Assembly: GCF_023805255.1 (NCBI RefSeq)
Contig: NZ_JAMSCK010000001.1
Coordinates: 62,001-126,000 of the forward strand
Reading direction: 5' to 3'
Source: Gramella jeungdoensis
GTDB lineage: Bacteria > Bacteroidota > Bacteroidia > Flavobacteriales > Flavobacteriaceae
DNA: 64,000 bases
Shown here: positions 1 through 8,544 of the stretch, piece by piece
Layout of the letters: the number at the start of each line of letters is the position of its first letter
Position numbering within the stretch: position 1 is the first letter of the stretch
Translations under genes and position numbers: made by a program
The notes under the pieces: model-generated
What the model was told of the DNA's origin: nothing
Seen by the model: the letters and a program-made list of their open reading frames with translations, nothing else
Databases searched by the model: none

Positions 1-1166
1 ATGGTGCTAAACTTTCATATGGTCGTCAGGCTATGGGTAATGAGTTCTTTATTCAAAAGGTGGACCTTCTAATGGAACAGGGCTTTTCAGAACTGGAAAT
101 TAAGGTGCAGCCATGGGATGATACGATCTGTTTTTTTCAACTGCCTGAAGCAAGTGATCTTCCTTTTGATATTTTTGCGGCTTCTTTTTATTTGTTGAGT
201 CGATATGAGGAATATCTGCCACACGTTAAGGATGAAGCGGGCAGGTTCCCTGCCAGCGAAAGCCTGGCATCCCAGGAGAGTTTTTTGCATAAACCGGTAG
301 TCGATATCTGGGCGCAAAAGTTTGGGGAGATATTGCTGGAGCGATTTCCAAAACTGGAGTTCGGGGAAAGGAAATTTAAGGCCGGAACCATAATCACTTC
401 TGAAAATACCTTCATTTTCAAGAACAAAGGTTTTCTGCGCAGTTTTATTGGGATGCTCCTGGACCTTGTTAGTCTAAATATTGGAAGAGTGGCAGACCGG
501 CTTCAGGTCTGGGCAAGGTTAAAAGATGATCCTTTTGATATTTTTGAGGATCTTATTGATCTTATCAAGCAGCATAAAATCTTTATGCTTTTCATGTTCC
601 AGTTGAGTGACTTTTCTATACATGACCGTAATATTAGTCATAATCGTATTCCTCACAGGGCAGTGATCAAATCGGTTGCCGACTATGCCAAGGTAGGCCT
701 GTTGATGGGATATTATGCAATGGAGGAGATAAAGAGTCTGCGCAAAGAAAAACTTAGAATGGAGGAAATTGTACATAGCCCTGTTGAGCACGCGATGAAT
801 TCAAAATTTAACCTTCGACTTCCCGATAATTATAACGATCTTATTGAACTTGAAATAAATAATGATCATTCAATGGGATACCCAGATGTGCCTGGTTTTA
901 GGGCTGGGACGTGCACCCCATATCTTTTTTATGATATAAATATGGAGGTTACCACTCCTTTAAAGGTTCATCCATATGCGTTCCACTCCTCGGTGGTTGA
1001 AACAATGTCTAAGACCAAATTACGTGATGACCTAAACCGTATGCTTATGGAAGTTAAGGCGGTAGGTGGAATTTTCAGGGGTGTTTTTAAAAATCACGAT
1101 TTTTCCCGATATTCAGACAAAGACCTATATTATTCCTTTTTAAAACAAATTCATGAAATTGACTGA
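1..1166 (+). CDS. polysaccharide deacetylase-like protein, 5' end cut by the window
   Basis: The reading frame is open to the left edge (it reads GAKLSYGRQA before the first internal ATG at 33), so the true start lies outside the window. The visible part resembles the long Bacteroidota polysaccharide deacetylase-like family: a leader region with FDIFAASFYLLSRYEEY, then a NodB-like region ending in PGFRAGTCTPYLFYD. Relatives carry a metal-binding DxD near the start of the NodB part and an HPSY segment; here these places read TSENTF (about residue 122 from the internal ATG) and LMGYYA (about 224), so the metal site looks lost. A role in the cell envelope is inferred. The last 14 bases overlap the next gene, which suggests translational coupling. 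Confidence 0.7.
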   Translation, partial: GAKLSYGRQAMGNEFFIQKVDLLMEQGFSELEIKVQPWDDTICFFQLPEASDLPFDIFAASFYLLSRYEEYLPHVKDEAGRFPASESLASQESFLHKPVVDIWAQKFGEILLERFPKLEFGERKFKAGTIITSENTFIFKNKGFLRSFIGMLLDLVSLNIGRVADRLQVWARLKDDPFDIFEDLIDLIKQHKIFMLFMFQLSDFSIHDRNISHNRIPHRAVIKSVADYAKVGLLMGYYAMEEIKSLRKEKLRMEEIVHSPVEHAMNSKFNLRLPDNYNDLIELEINNDHSMGYPDVPGFRAGTCTPYLFYDINMEVTTPLKVHPYAFHSSVVETMSKTKLRDDLNRMLMEVKAVGGIFRGVFKNHDFSRYSDKDLYYSFLKQIHEID

Positions 1167-1842
1167 TATTGAACATGTTTTTTTTGATCTGGATCATACC
1201 CTCTGGGATTTTGACCGTAATTCCGCCCTTGCTTTCAGAGAAATATTCAAAAAGCAGAATATAGAAATCGATGTCGATGATTTTCTGGCAGTCTATAAGC
1301 CAATAAACTTCAAATACTGGGAATTATACAGGAATAACTCGGTTACCAAAGAAAGTTTGAGATATGGACGATTAAAGGAAAGTTTTGACTCTCTAAGGTT
1401 TGAAACCTGTGATGCCACGATCAATCTGCTTGCAGATGATTATATTGAATATTTGCCCAATAACAATCACCTTCTTGAAGGAAGTATGGAGGTGCTAGAT
1501 CACTTAAGAAATACTTATAAACTTCATATAATCACTAATGGCTTTGAGGAGGTACAGCAGAGAAAAATGGTCAACTCTGGTATTTTTGACTTTTTTCAAA
1601 CAATAACTACTTCCGAAGAGGCAGGAGTCAAAAAACCGCATCCACAGATATTTGAAAAGGCTTTGCAAAAAAGCGGAGCATTACCACAAAAATCGGTGAT
1701 GATAGGTGATAATCTTGAGGCTGATATAGTTGGTGCTTCTCAATTCGGTTTACATGCTATCTATCTGCGATCAGAAGATCAAGATGCTCAAAATCAGTTT
1801 ATTCAGATCCAAAAGTTAAAAGAGCTTCTTAATTATTTATAA
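1153..1842 (+). CDS. yjjG: HAD-superfamily nucleotidase, YjjG type
   Basis: A 229-residue haloacid-dehalogenase-fold hydrolase. The four HAD motifs are all present: FFDLDHTLW with the two aspartates near the N-terminus, IITNGF, the lysine in KKPHPQIF, and MIGDNLEADIVGA. Length and motif wording fit the YjjG family, which dephosphorylates pyrimidine nucleoside monophosphates and helps keep non-canonical pyrimidines out of DNA. The protein is cytoplasmic, with no signal peptide. It starts inside the end of the upstream deacetylase-like gene (14-base overlap), so the two are probably cotranscribed although their functions have no evident link. Exact substrate is inferred from family only. Confidence 0.85.
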   Translation: MKLTDIEHVFFDLDHTLWDFDRNSALAFREIFKKQNIEIDVDDFLAVYKPINFKYWELYRNNSVTKESLRYGRLKESFDSLRFETCDATINLLADDYIEYLPNNNHLLEGSMEVLDHLRNTYKLHIITNGFEEVQQRKMVNSGIFDFFQTITTSEEAGVKKPHPQIFEKALQKSGALPQKSVMIGDNLEADIVGASQFGLHAIYLRSEDQDAQNQFIQIQKLKELLNYL

Positions 1843-1883
1843 CAATAAAGAATAGGTATTTTCGTTGGGCAAAGAAAGCCTTT

Positions 1884-2435
1884 ATGTTTCCTTTAAAGTC
1901 GCGCATCATACCATTTATTGCGATCGGTTTAAGCCTGATTCTTACTTCCTGCTTTAAGGATGTGGACTTTGAGCAGGCTCAGGATATAAAACTTGCACCC
2001 GATCTCGAAGTCGACTTACTCTTTTATCAGCTTAATGAAAATGATTTTCTTGATTCTGAAACGAATGCTTTTTCGCCGGTTATTCGGGACACTGTAAGGC
2101 TGGAATTTCTGGATGATGATTATATTCAGGATGGTTTAATGTATGCAGAATTTAGATTTCGGCACGAAAATAGCTTTCCGAACGACATAAAAAGTAAAAT
2201 CCGCTTTTTAAATAAAGCGGGAAGGGAACAATTTAGTGTTAATTATGATATCCCGGCGGGCTCGACCGATTCACTCTCAGTAGTTGATACACTACATGTT
2301 ATGGAAGGGGGTAATATCGAAAAGGTGAGAAGATCCATTCTAATGGTTGTAGAGCTTGAAATGCCGGGTGGTGGAAAAGATATCAAAGGAGAACTTGACT
2401 TTTCTTCAAAAGGTCTGTTCAAATTTGAATTTTAG
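1884..2435 (+). CDS. uncharacterised lipoprotein
   Basis: A 183-residue protein with a lipoprotein signal peptide: a basic start, a hydrophobic stretch and a lipobox ending LTSC at about residue 23, so the mature protein should be anchored in the envelope. The mature part is acidic and has no motif I recognise. Its stop codon lies one base before the ATG of the next gene (2437), so the two are almost certainly translated from one mRNA. I cannot assign a function; the context is a run of three envelope proteins. Confidence 0.75.
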   Translation: MFPLKSRIIPFIAIGLSLILTSCFKDVDFEQAQDIKLAPDLEVDLLFYQLNENDFLDSETNAFSPVIRDTVRLEFLDDDYIQDGLMYAEFRFRHENSFPNDIKSKIRFLNKAGREQFSVNYDIPAGSTDSLSVVDTLHVMEGGNIEKVRRSILMVVELEMPGGGKDIKGELDFSSKGLFKFEF

Positions 2436-2436
2436 T

Positions 2437-3846
2437 ATGGGTAAAAGGATCCTGATCTTATTCATTTTTGCTTCGGTAATAGGTTATAGCCAAAACAGGC
2501 CTTTGCTGTATAATGTAGATGATCTTCCTCAGGCTTTACTTCAAAATCCGGGCACTAGAATAGATTTTACAAAGCATATTGGGGTTCCCTTCTTTTCGCA
2601 GATACATGTCTTTGCGGGTTCCACGGGTGTTACTACCTATGATGTTTTTAGCGATGAGAATCCCAATGTGAATCAGCGTGTGCAGAATGTAATGAATAGA
2701 ATTACTTCAGGGGATTATTTTTCAATCAATGAACAGTTGGAGATACTCTCTTTTGGCTGGAAGATAGGGGCGAGGGGCTACATCTCTGCGGGAGTTTACC
2801 AGGAGCTAGATGTATTTGCTTATTTCCCAAAGGATCCGGCTCTACTTGCCTTTGAAGGTAATGCCGATTACATTGGGAAGGATTTCAAATTTTCGGATGC
2901 AAATTTTACCGGAGAGGTACTTACCACGTACCATGTAGGATTTAATTATAAAGTAGATCCGAAACTCTCGGTTGGAGCCAGGTTTAAATTGTACTCGGGT
3001 ATTTTTAACGCTGAAAGTACCCAGAATGATGGTGCTTTCAGGACTATTGAAACTCCTAATGGTCCAAATTTCTACAGGCATGAAGTTGATGGTCTGGATG
3101 TGGTTGTAAATACTTCGGGTTATGCTTCTTTAAAGGAACAGGAAAGTATGACTGTGGATCAGGCAGTGGCAGAACTTTTAAGTCGTTCCTTTTTCGGGCA
3201 GAATGTTGGTGTGGGTGTAGACATTGGTTTTAATTATAGAATTACCGAACAGTTTGCGATAAATGCTTCCATTCAGGATCTTGGATTGATGTTTCATCAG
3301 AAAGATGTAGAGAATTACCGTTATTTTGGTTCTTATGAAACGAATGGCCTGGAACCCTTATTCCCCGAACTTAATAATAACCAGGCTACCATTCCTTACT
3401 GGGAAGTTTTTGAGGAACAGTTGGATGCGAATTTAAAGGAGGAAACAACCTATGAGGAGTATAATACCTGGAGGCCGCTTAAATTCAATGCCTCTTTTGA
3501 GTTTGGAACCGGTAAATCCATTCTTCCCTGTGATTATTTGATCAGTAAAAAACCCAGGTATATGAACCTTTTCGGGATGCTGGTCTCGGGAGTCAATAGA
3601 AGTAAAGGACCTACCTATGGAGTGACGGCTTACTGGGACCGGAAGGTAACTGATAATTTACGTTTCAGGCTCGCTTATGGGGTAGACGATTACAGTTTAA
3701 CGAAACTTGGATTAATGGTGTCTTCCCGGTTTAAGAATTTTAATATCTATCTTGCAGCAAATGATATTATTGGTTATACTAACTTAGCAAAAGCAAACAG
3801 TGCTTCCCTGCAATTTGGGATGCAATTTATTTTTAAGGATTTATGA
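2437..3846 (+). CDS. DUF5723-like outer-membrane beta-barrel protein
   Basis: A 469-residue secreted protein with a signal peptide ending near IGYSQ. The frame is open further upstream (to 2356) inside the lipoprotein gene, but the ATG at 2437 is chosen because the signal peptide starts there and the upstream gene stops at 2435. The mature N-terminus (LLYNVDDLPQALLQNPG) and the repeated alternating strand pattern (GWKIGARGYISAGVYQELDVF and similar) match what is seen in DUF5723-type predicted beta-barrels of Bacteroidota. Function is unknown. It sits between a lipoprotein and an acidic periplasmic protein and overlaps the latter by 4 bases. Confidence 0.75.
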   Translation: MGKRILILFIFASVIGYSQNRPLLYNVDDLPQALLQNPGTRIDFTKHIGVPFFSQIHVFAGSTGVTTYDVFSDENPNVNQRVQNVMNRITSGDYFSINEQLEILSFGWKIGARGYISAGVYQELDVFAYFPKDPALLAFEGNADYIGKDFKFSDANFTGEVLTTYHVGFNYKVDPKLSVGARFKLYSGIFNAESTQNDGAFRTIETPNGPNFYRHEVDGLDVVVNTSGYASLKEQESMTVDQAVAELLSRSFFGQNVGVGVDIGFNYRITEQFAINASIQDLGLMFHQKDVENYRYFGSYETNGLEPLFPELNNNQATIPYWEVFEEQLDANLKEETTYEEYNTWRPLKFNASFEFGTGKSILPCDYLISKKPRYMNLFGMLVSGVNRSKGPTYGVTAYWDRKVTDNLRFRLAYGVDDYSLTKLGLMVSSRFKNFNIYLAANDIIGYTNLAKANSASLQFGMQFIFKDL

Positions 3847-4685
3847 GAAAATTACTTACAGCCCTTTTTACTTTCGGGGTGATATTTATTTCAGCAGGAC
3901 AGAGTCTGAATCAGTATAAATATATTTTAATTCCTGAAACATATGAGTTTACTGGAGAGGTAGATCAGTACAGACTTAATTCAATGACGAAATTCCTCTT
4001 TGAAAAGGAAGGATTTAATACTTTAATGAAAACTGAGGATAAACCAGCCGACCTGAAACAGAATCCCTGCCTTGGTATAACTACTAAGCTTGAAAATAAT
4101 TCGGGGATCTTTGTAACAAAGCTGGTCCTTAAACTTGAGGATTGCTACGGCAATGTGGTGTTTACCTCTAAAGAGGGAAGGAGTAGAGAGAAGGATTTTG
4201 AGGTAGCTTTTCAGGAAGCATTGAGGGAGGCCTTTGAGTCTATAAAAAAACTGGATTATCTGTACGACTCAAGTGCCAGTATTTCGGCTAATATTCCGCA
4301 GCCAAAGCAGGTTGAAATTGAAGAAGAGCCTGAAGCTGAAGAGGAGGTGGAAGAAGATATTCAGGAAATTATCGAAGAAGAATCTGAAATAATTCTAGAA
4401 GAGGATACAGAATCTTATGAATCCGAAGAAGGAGTGAATAGATATCGCTACGCTGGAAAAATATATTCTTTAAACGAAACAGAGGAAGGCTACGGTTTGT
4501 ATCAGGAAAATGCTTCTGAGCCTATCGCCATTTTAATAGAAACTGAAGGAGGGAAAAGTTTTATCTATAATTCTCTCACCAATCAGGGTATTGCTTACTT
4601 TGATTCTCAAGATAATCTTATCGTGGAATATTTCAGTCGGCAGGAAAATAAGAAGGTTTTGGTCAAATATGAATTGGTTGATTAA
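3843..4685 (+). CDS. secreted protein with acidic Glu-rich segment, function unknown
   Basis: A 280-residue protein with a signal peptide (cleavage near ISAGQ). Residues about 25-145 look like a folded domain (YKYILIPETYEF at its start); residues about 155-200 are a low-complexity glutamate-rich linker; the final 80 residues contain short strand-like repeats around tyrosine and glycine. Flavobacteria often carry such a protein but I know no function for it. It overlaps the DUF5723-like gene by 4 bases and ends head-on with rarA, sharing the four bases TTAA as both stop codons. Confidence 0.65.
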   Translation: MRKLLTALFTFGVIFISAGQSLNQYKYILIPETYEFTGEVDQYRLNSMTKFLFEKEGFNTLMKTEDKPADLKQNPCLGITTKLENNSGIFVTKLVLKLEDCYGNVVFTSKEGRSREKDFEVAFQEALREAFESIKKLDYLYDSSASISANIPQPKQVEIEEEPEAEEEVEEDIQEIIEEESEIILEEDTESYESEEGVNRYRYAGKIYSLNETEEGYGLYQENASEPIAILIETEGGKSFIYNSLTNQGIAYFDSQDNLIVEYFSRQENKKVLVKYELVD

Positions 4686-5956
4686 TAACCGTATTTCTTT
4701 TTCCATCTTTTTCTGAGGAATTCCCTCTGGGCATTTTCTCTTTGGTTGTTGCCGGGATTATAGAGCGTGGTGTTCTTAATTTCATCTGGCATAAATTCAG
4801 CTTCCACGAAATTATTTTCATAATTGTGGGCATACTGGTAATCTTTACCGTAACCAATGTCTTTCATAAGTTTAGTTGGGGCATTTCTGATAGCTAATGG
4901 AACTGATAGATTGCCTGTCTTCTTAACCAGGCTCTGGGCTTCATTAATTGCCATATACGAAGCATTGCTTTTTGGGGAGGTAGCCAGGTAGGTGACACAC
5001 TGGCTCAGAATGATCCTCGATTCAGGATATCCAATAGTATTAACTGCCTGGAAGCAATTATTAGCTATTACCAATGCGGTTGGATTCGCATTTCCTATAT
5101 CCTCACTGGCTAGGATAAGAAGCCTTCTAGCGATAAATTTTACATCTTCACCACCCTCGATCATTCTCGCCAGCCAGTAAACCGCTGCATTAGGATCACT
5201 TCCTCGAATGGATTTGATAAATGCTGAAATTATGTCGTAGTGTTGTTCCCCTGCTTTGTCATATAGAACCGTGTTCTGCTGAACCTTTGAAAGCACAAGA
5301 TCATTAGTGATCTCTGTATTTTCTTCTTCTGAAGTCACTACCAGTTCAAAAATATTAAGCAGTTTACGGGCATCTCCGCCACTAAGCCTTAAAAGGGCTT
5401 CAGTTTCTTTAAGTTTTACATTTTTGGCAGAAATAATTTTATCCTCTTTCATTGCCCGTTCTAGCAATGCGATAAGATCTTCTTTTGAAAAGGGTTTCAA
5501 GATATAGACCTGACACCTGGAAAGCAATGCTGAAATAACCTCAAAACTTGGGTTTTCAGTAGTCGCTCCAATCAGTGTTACCCAGCCCTTTTCAACCGCG
5601 CCTAATAAGGAATCTTGTTGGGACTTACTAAAACGGTGGATCTCATCTATAAAGAGTATTGGATTTTTGGTAGTGAAAAGGCCTTCACCTTTTTTAGCTT
5701 TTTCTATTACCTCTCTAACATCTTTGACCCCACTGCTTATGGCACTTAAGGTGTAAAAAGGCCTGCCGGATTCATTGGCGATTATATTAGCTAAAGTTGT
5801 TTTGCCTACTCCCGGTGGACCCCAGAAGATCATGGATGGAATCATTCCCTGCTTGATCTGCTGTCTTAAAGCTCCATTCTGTCCAATAAGATGTTGCTGA
5901 CTAAGATAGTCATCCAAAGTTTTCGGGCGAAGTCTTTCAGCCAGAGGTTGATTCAT
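4682..5956 (-). CDS. rarA: replication-associated recombination protein RarA (MgsA), AAA+ ATPase
   Basis: A 424-residue AAA+ ATPase related to clamp loaders. Walker A is GPPGVGKTT near residue 47, Walker B is ILFIDEIHRF near 100, and the sensor-1 region reads LIGATTENPSFEV. The C-terminal tetramerisation region (GSDPNAAVYWLARMIEGGED onward) is typical of the family. RarA acts at stalled replication forks, with SSB and RecA. The length is normal. The N-terminal MNQPLAERLRPKTLDDY leaves little doubt on the start. It converges with the acidic-protein gene with no terminator between them. Confidence 0.96.
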   Translation of the reverse strand: MNQPLAERLRPKTLDDYLSQQHLIGQNGALRQQIKQGMIPSMIFWGPPGVGKTTLANIIANESGRPFYTLSAISSGVKDVREVIEKAKKGEGLFTTKNPILFIDEIHRFSKSQQDSLLGAVEKGWVTLIGATTENPSFEVISALLSRCQVYILKPFSKEDLIALLERAMKEDKIISAKNVKLKETEALLRLSGGDARKLLNIFELVVTSEEENTEITNDLVLSKVQQNTVLYDKAGEQHYDIISAFIKSIRGSDPNAAVYWLARMIEGGEDVKFIARRLLILASEDIGNANPTALVIANNCFQAVNTIGYPESRIILSQCVTYLATSPKSNASYMAINEAQSLVKKTGNLSVPLAIRNAPTKLMKDIGYGKDYQYAHNYENNFVEAEFMPDEIKNTTLYNPGNNQRENAQREFLRKRWKKKYGY

Positions 5957-5969
5957 AGAGGTATTTTAA

Positions 5970-6773
5970 ATGACAGTTTTACATCCCTTCAAGTTTGGAT
6001 GCTTTTTTGTAATATTAATTAAAATTGAAGAGAATTTGAAAGCTTCCACACCATTTGTTTTTACTACCGGAACCATAGGCTACCCCTTATTATTTGTGCT
6101 TTTAATTTGGATAGTATTTTGGGTAGAGGTTCGGTTTGGAGTTAGTTTTAACAGCTTTGGGGTACGGCCCGGAGAGATTATTGGCTTGAGAGGCATTATT
6201 TTCTCTCCTTTTATTCATTCGGATATTGAGCACCTGTTCAATAATACCATCCCATTGTTTATTTTATCATTGGCCTTATTTTATTTCTACCGGCCTATTA
6301 GCTGGAAGGTGTTGTTAATTGGACTCATTTCTACAGGCTTGCTTACCTGGCTTATAGGGAGGCCTTCAAATCACATTGGAGCCAGTGGGATCATATACCT
6401 TCTTGCGTCATTTTTATTCTTTAAAGGAATTTTCTCGAAGTATTACAGGCTGGTCGCTCTTTCCCTGATAGTCGTATTTATTTATGGAGGCTTGGTTTGG
6501 TATGTGACACCAATCGATCCAACGATTTCCTGGGAAGGTCATTTATCTGGATTGTTAAGCGGTTTGGGGCTTGCACTCATCTTCAGGAAAAATATAGCTG
6601 AACCTCCAAAATATGCCTGGGAGCAACCCGATTATTCTGAAGAAGATGATCCTTTTATGAAGCATTTTGATGAAGACGGAAATTTTATTGAAAAACTTCC
6701 GGAAGATGATGATGAGGAGGAAGATGAAATGGAATATCGATACATCTATAAAGAAGGCCCAGAGAAAGATTAG
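5970..6773 (+). CDS. rhomboid family intramembrane serine protease
   Basis: A membrane protein of up to 267 residues with about six hydrophobic segments. The catalytic serine is in HIGASG and the catalytic histidine in WEGHLSGLLSG; the HSDIEHLFNNTIPLF loop is also typical of rhomboids. Rhomboids cleave single-span membrane proteins inside the bilayer; the substrate here is unknown. The ATG at 5970 gives an odd N-terminus; a TTG at 6036 (protein beginning with KASTPFVFTTG) fits the family better, so the true start is uncertain. The C-terminal 60 residues are a strongly acidic soluble tail. It diverges from rarA by 13 bases and meets rlmB tail to tail with a 4-base overlap. Confidence 0.88.
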   Translation: MTVLHPFKFGCFFVILIKIEENLKASTPFVFTTGTIGYPLLFVLLIWIVFWVEVRFGVSFNSFGVRPGEIIGLRGIIFSPFIHSDIEHLFNNTIPLFILSLALFYFYRPISWKVLLIGLISTGLLTWLIGRPSNHIGASGIIYLLASFLFFKGIFSKYYRLVALSLIVVFIYGGLVWYVTPIDPTISWEGHLSGLLSGLGLALIFRKNIAEPPKYAWEQPDYSEEDDPFMKHFDEDGNFIEKLPEDDDEEEDEMEYRYIYKEGPEKD

Positions 6774-7504
6774 AGCCTTTGCCTTACTGCCTCGTATAGA
6801 AATGCTCCACAAGCTACTGAAACATTCAGGGAAGCGATACTTCCCAGCATAGGCAATTTAGCCTTATGGTTTACTGACTTTAATATTGAATTAGAGACAC
6901 CCTTAGCTTCGTTCCCCATTACAATAGCAACAGGTTTTTTAAGGTCAAGATCGTAAATTACATCTTCGGTTTTTTCTGTTGCAGCGATCACCGAAATATC
7001 GTAGGTCTGCAAATGAAAGACTGCATCGAGAATATGATTCACTTTACAAATGGGTACTTTGAATACCGCTCCGGCAGAAGTTTTTACCGCGTCGGCATTT
7101 ATTGGAGCAGAGCCTTTTTCCTGGATGATAATCCCTGAAACACCACAGCATTCTGCAGTTCTTATGATGGCACCGAAGTTTCTTACATCGGTAAGACCAT
7201 CAAGTAAAAGGAAGAGTGGGACGGGGGGCTCATTCTGAGCTTGCTCTACAAGTTTGTCCAGGCTTATAAAGCTTACCGGCGAAATGTTTGCGACCACACC
7301 CTGGTGATTACCTTTGCTAAGCTTGTTCAGTTTTTCTACGGGTACATAGGAGGTGTTATAGTCACCTTCTTTAAGATGCCTGTTCAATTCCTGGAAAAGG
7401 TGGCCTGACAGGCCTTTCTGAATGAAGATCTTTTCGATTGACTTTCCACTTTCAATAGCTTCAATAACTGCTCTTATTCCAAAAATTCTGGTAGTTTCCT
7501 GCAT
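6770..7504 (-). CDS. rlmB: 23S rRNA 2'-O-ribose methyltransferase RlmB (SpoU/TrmH type)
   Basis: A SPOUT-fold methyltransferase of about 245 residues that in its family methylates G2251 of 23S rRNA. The N-terminal substrate-binding domain starts IFGIRAVIEAI; the three SPOUT motifs are visible as LDGLTDVRNFGAIIRTAE, AIVMGNEAKGVS and LPMLGSIASLNVSVACG. An ATG at 7519 would add MYICA, but those bases contain a good -7 promoter box (TACATTTG, 7509-7516 on the minus strand), so the ATG at 7504 is preferred. It lies just behind the terminator of the SusCD locus and so appears to be transcribed on its own. Confidence 0.93.
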   Translation of the reverse strand: MQETTRIFGIRAVIEAIESGKSIEKIFIQKGLSGHLFQELNRHLKEGDYNTSYVPVEKLNKLSKGNHQGVVANISPVSFISLDKLVEQAQNEPPVPLFLLLDGLTDVRNFGAIIRTAECCGVSGIIIQEKGSAPINADAVKTSAGAVFKVPICKVNHILDAVFHLQTYDISVIAATEKTEDVIYDLDLKKPVAIVMGNEAKGVSNSILKSVNHKAKLPMLGSIASLNVSVACGAFLYEAVRQRL

Positions 7505-7508
7505 GGCG

Positions 7509-7516
7509 CAAATGTA
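7509..7516 (-). promoter_or_regulatory. -7 promoter box for rlmB
   Basis: The minus strand reads TACATTTG, a perfect match to the Bacteroidota TAnnTTTG box, 5 bases before the preferred ATG of rlmB. No clear TTG was found about 19 bases upstream, which is occupied by a terminator. If used, the transcript would have almost no 5' leader. Confidence 0.5.
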
Positions 7517-7525
7517 CATATCTTA

Positions 7526-7557
7526 TTAAAAAAATACACCTCCCGAAGGAGGTGTAT
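7526..7557 (-). terminator. rho-independent terminator of the downstream SusCD operon
   Basis: A perfect 10-base-pair stem (ATACACCTCC with GGAGGTGTAT) around a CGAA loop, followed on the minus strand by a run of seven T. It lies 30 bases after the stop of the lipoprotein gene at 7590 and ends that minus-strand transcript before rlmB. Confidence 0.92.
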
Positions 7558-7589
7558 CTGTGAAGTTTTTTGGCTAATTTAATTTAACA

Positions 7590-8525
7590 TTAAATTTTTT
7601 CGAACAATAGTTCTACTGGATAAGGGGAAACTCCACAGCCTCCATCTTCAACAAAATCTGTAAATCTTAAAGTAAAAGAAGAATCGTCCTCTATGTCAAA
7701 AGCTGCAGGCGACTCAGATCCCTGTGCCCAGGTTATTCCACCAGCCGTACAGGCTAATCCGGTATTGTTTCTAATGACTCCAACATCAGTACAAACAAAT
7801 TCAAAATCAAGTGATTCTCCAAAGCCACCTATATCTGGTAAATAAGTAAAGTTTGCAGATCTTACGGTTCGACTAGTAGCTGTTAAGCTAACAGTAGCAC
7901 CATCTTCCATGAATCTACCAAAAGCAGCAGAACCTTCTACAAGGGTTACCTTATAGTCCCCGGTAAATGTTCCTTCCGGTAAAGGACAACCTACAGTTAC
8001 ATTATAACGAAAAGGGGACCTAAAGAATAGTCCACTAAGGTTTCCACCACTATTTGTATTCGTAAAGGTCTGTCCGTTAGTTGTATTAACTGCCAATCTA
8101 AACTGGAACTGGTCTCCTGGAGCTAATTCATCTTCGGTTACTCCCAAAGCACTCAAAGCTTCTGGAGCAGTTACTATAAGTGTATAATTAGGAAGCCCGG
8201 ATTCACCTTCTGTAAATTCAGAAGCGGGAACGTTCTTAACTAATACTTCGCTTACATCATCATCACCATCTGCATCACTGTAACTAACATATACATCCAT
8301 TGATTCAAGCTCAGCTCCATCGGATGCATCACTTTCTTCCAGGACCACAGCGAATTCTGATGTCCCTATATTAAAGAGATCATAAACTCCAGACTGAAGT
8401 TCAAGGGTTCTTAAAAATGCTCCCGTTTCAACATTTTCAACCTGAAGAGCGATTTTATCTTCATCTTGGCATCCTACCAGTGAAATGGTTAGAAATGCTA
8501 ATATTAAATATTGTAATTTTTTCAT
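7590..8525 (-). CDS. surface lipoprotein of unknown function, third gene of the SusCD operon
   Basis: A 311-residue lipoprotein: signal peptide with lipobox VGC, acylated cysteine at about residue 19. The residues right after it (QDED) resemble the acidic surface-export signal described in Bacteroidota lipoproteins, so exposure on the cell surface is likely. The body is acidic, rich in beta-strand patterns, with cysteines near CPLPEGTF, VCTDVG, LACTAGG and GGCGVS that could form disulphides. No enzyme motif is visible. It lies 19 bases after a susD gene and before the terminator, so it is the last gene of that operon and may help bind the substrate. Confidence 0.7.
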   Translation of the reverse strand: MKKLQYLILAFLTISLVGCQDEDKIALQVENVETGAFLRTLELQSGVYDLFNIGTSEFAVVLEESDASDGAELESMDVYVSYSDADGDDDVSEVLVKNVPASEFTEGESGLPNYTLIVTAPEALSALGVTEDELAPGDQFQFRLAVNTTNGQTFTNTNSGGNLSGLFFRSPFRYNVTVGCPLPEGTFTGDYKVTLVEGSAAFGRFMEDGATVSLTATSRTVRSANFTYLPDIGGFGESLDFEFVCTDVGVIRNNTGLACTAGGITWAQGSESPAAFDIEDDSSFTLRFTDFVEDGGCGVSPYPVELLFEKI

Positions 8526-8544
8526 CTTTCTATTTTTTTTAGAA

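Noticed and set aside
2356-2436. Longer N-terminus for the DUF5723-like protein
   Set aside because: It would run through the end of the lipoprotein gene and destroy the signal peptide that begins at 2437.
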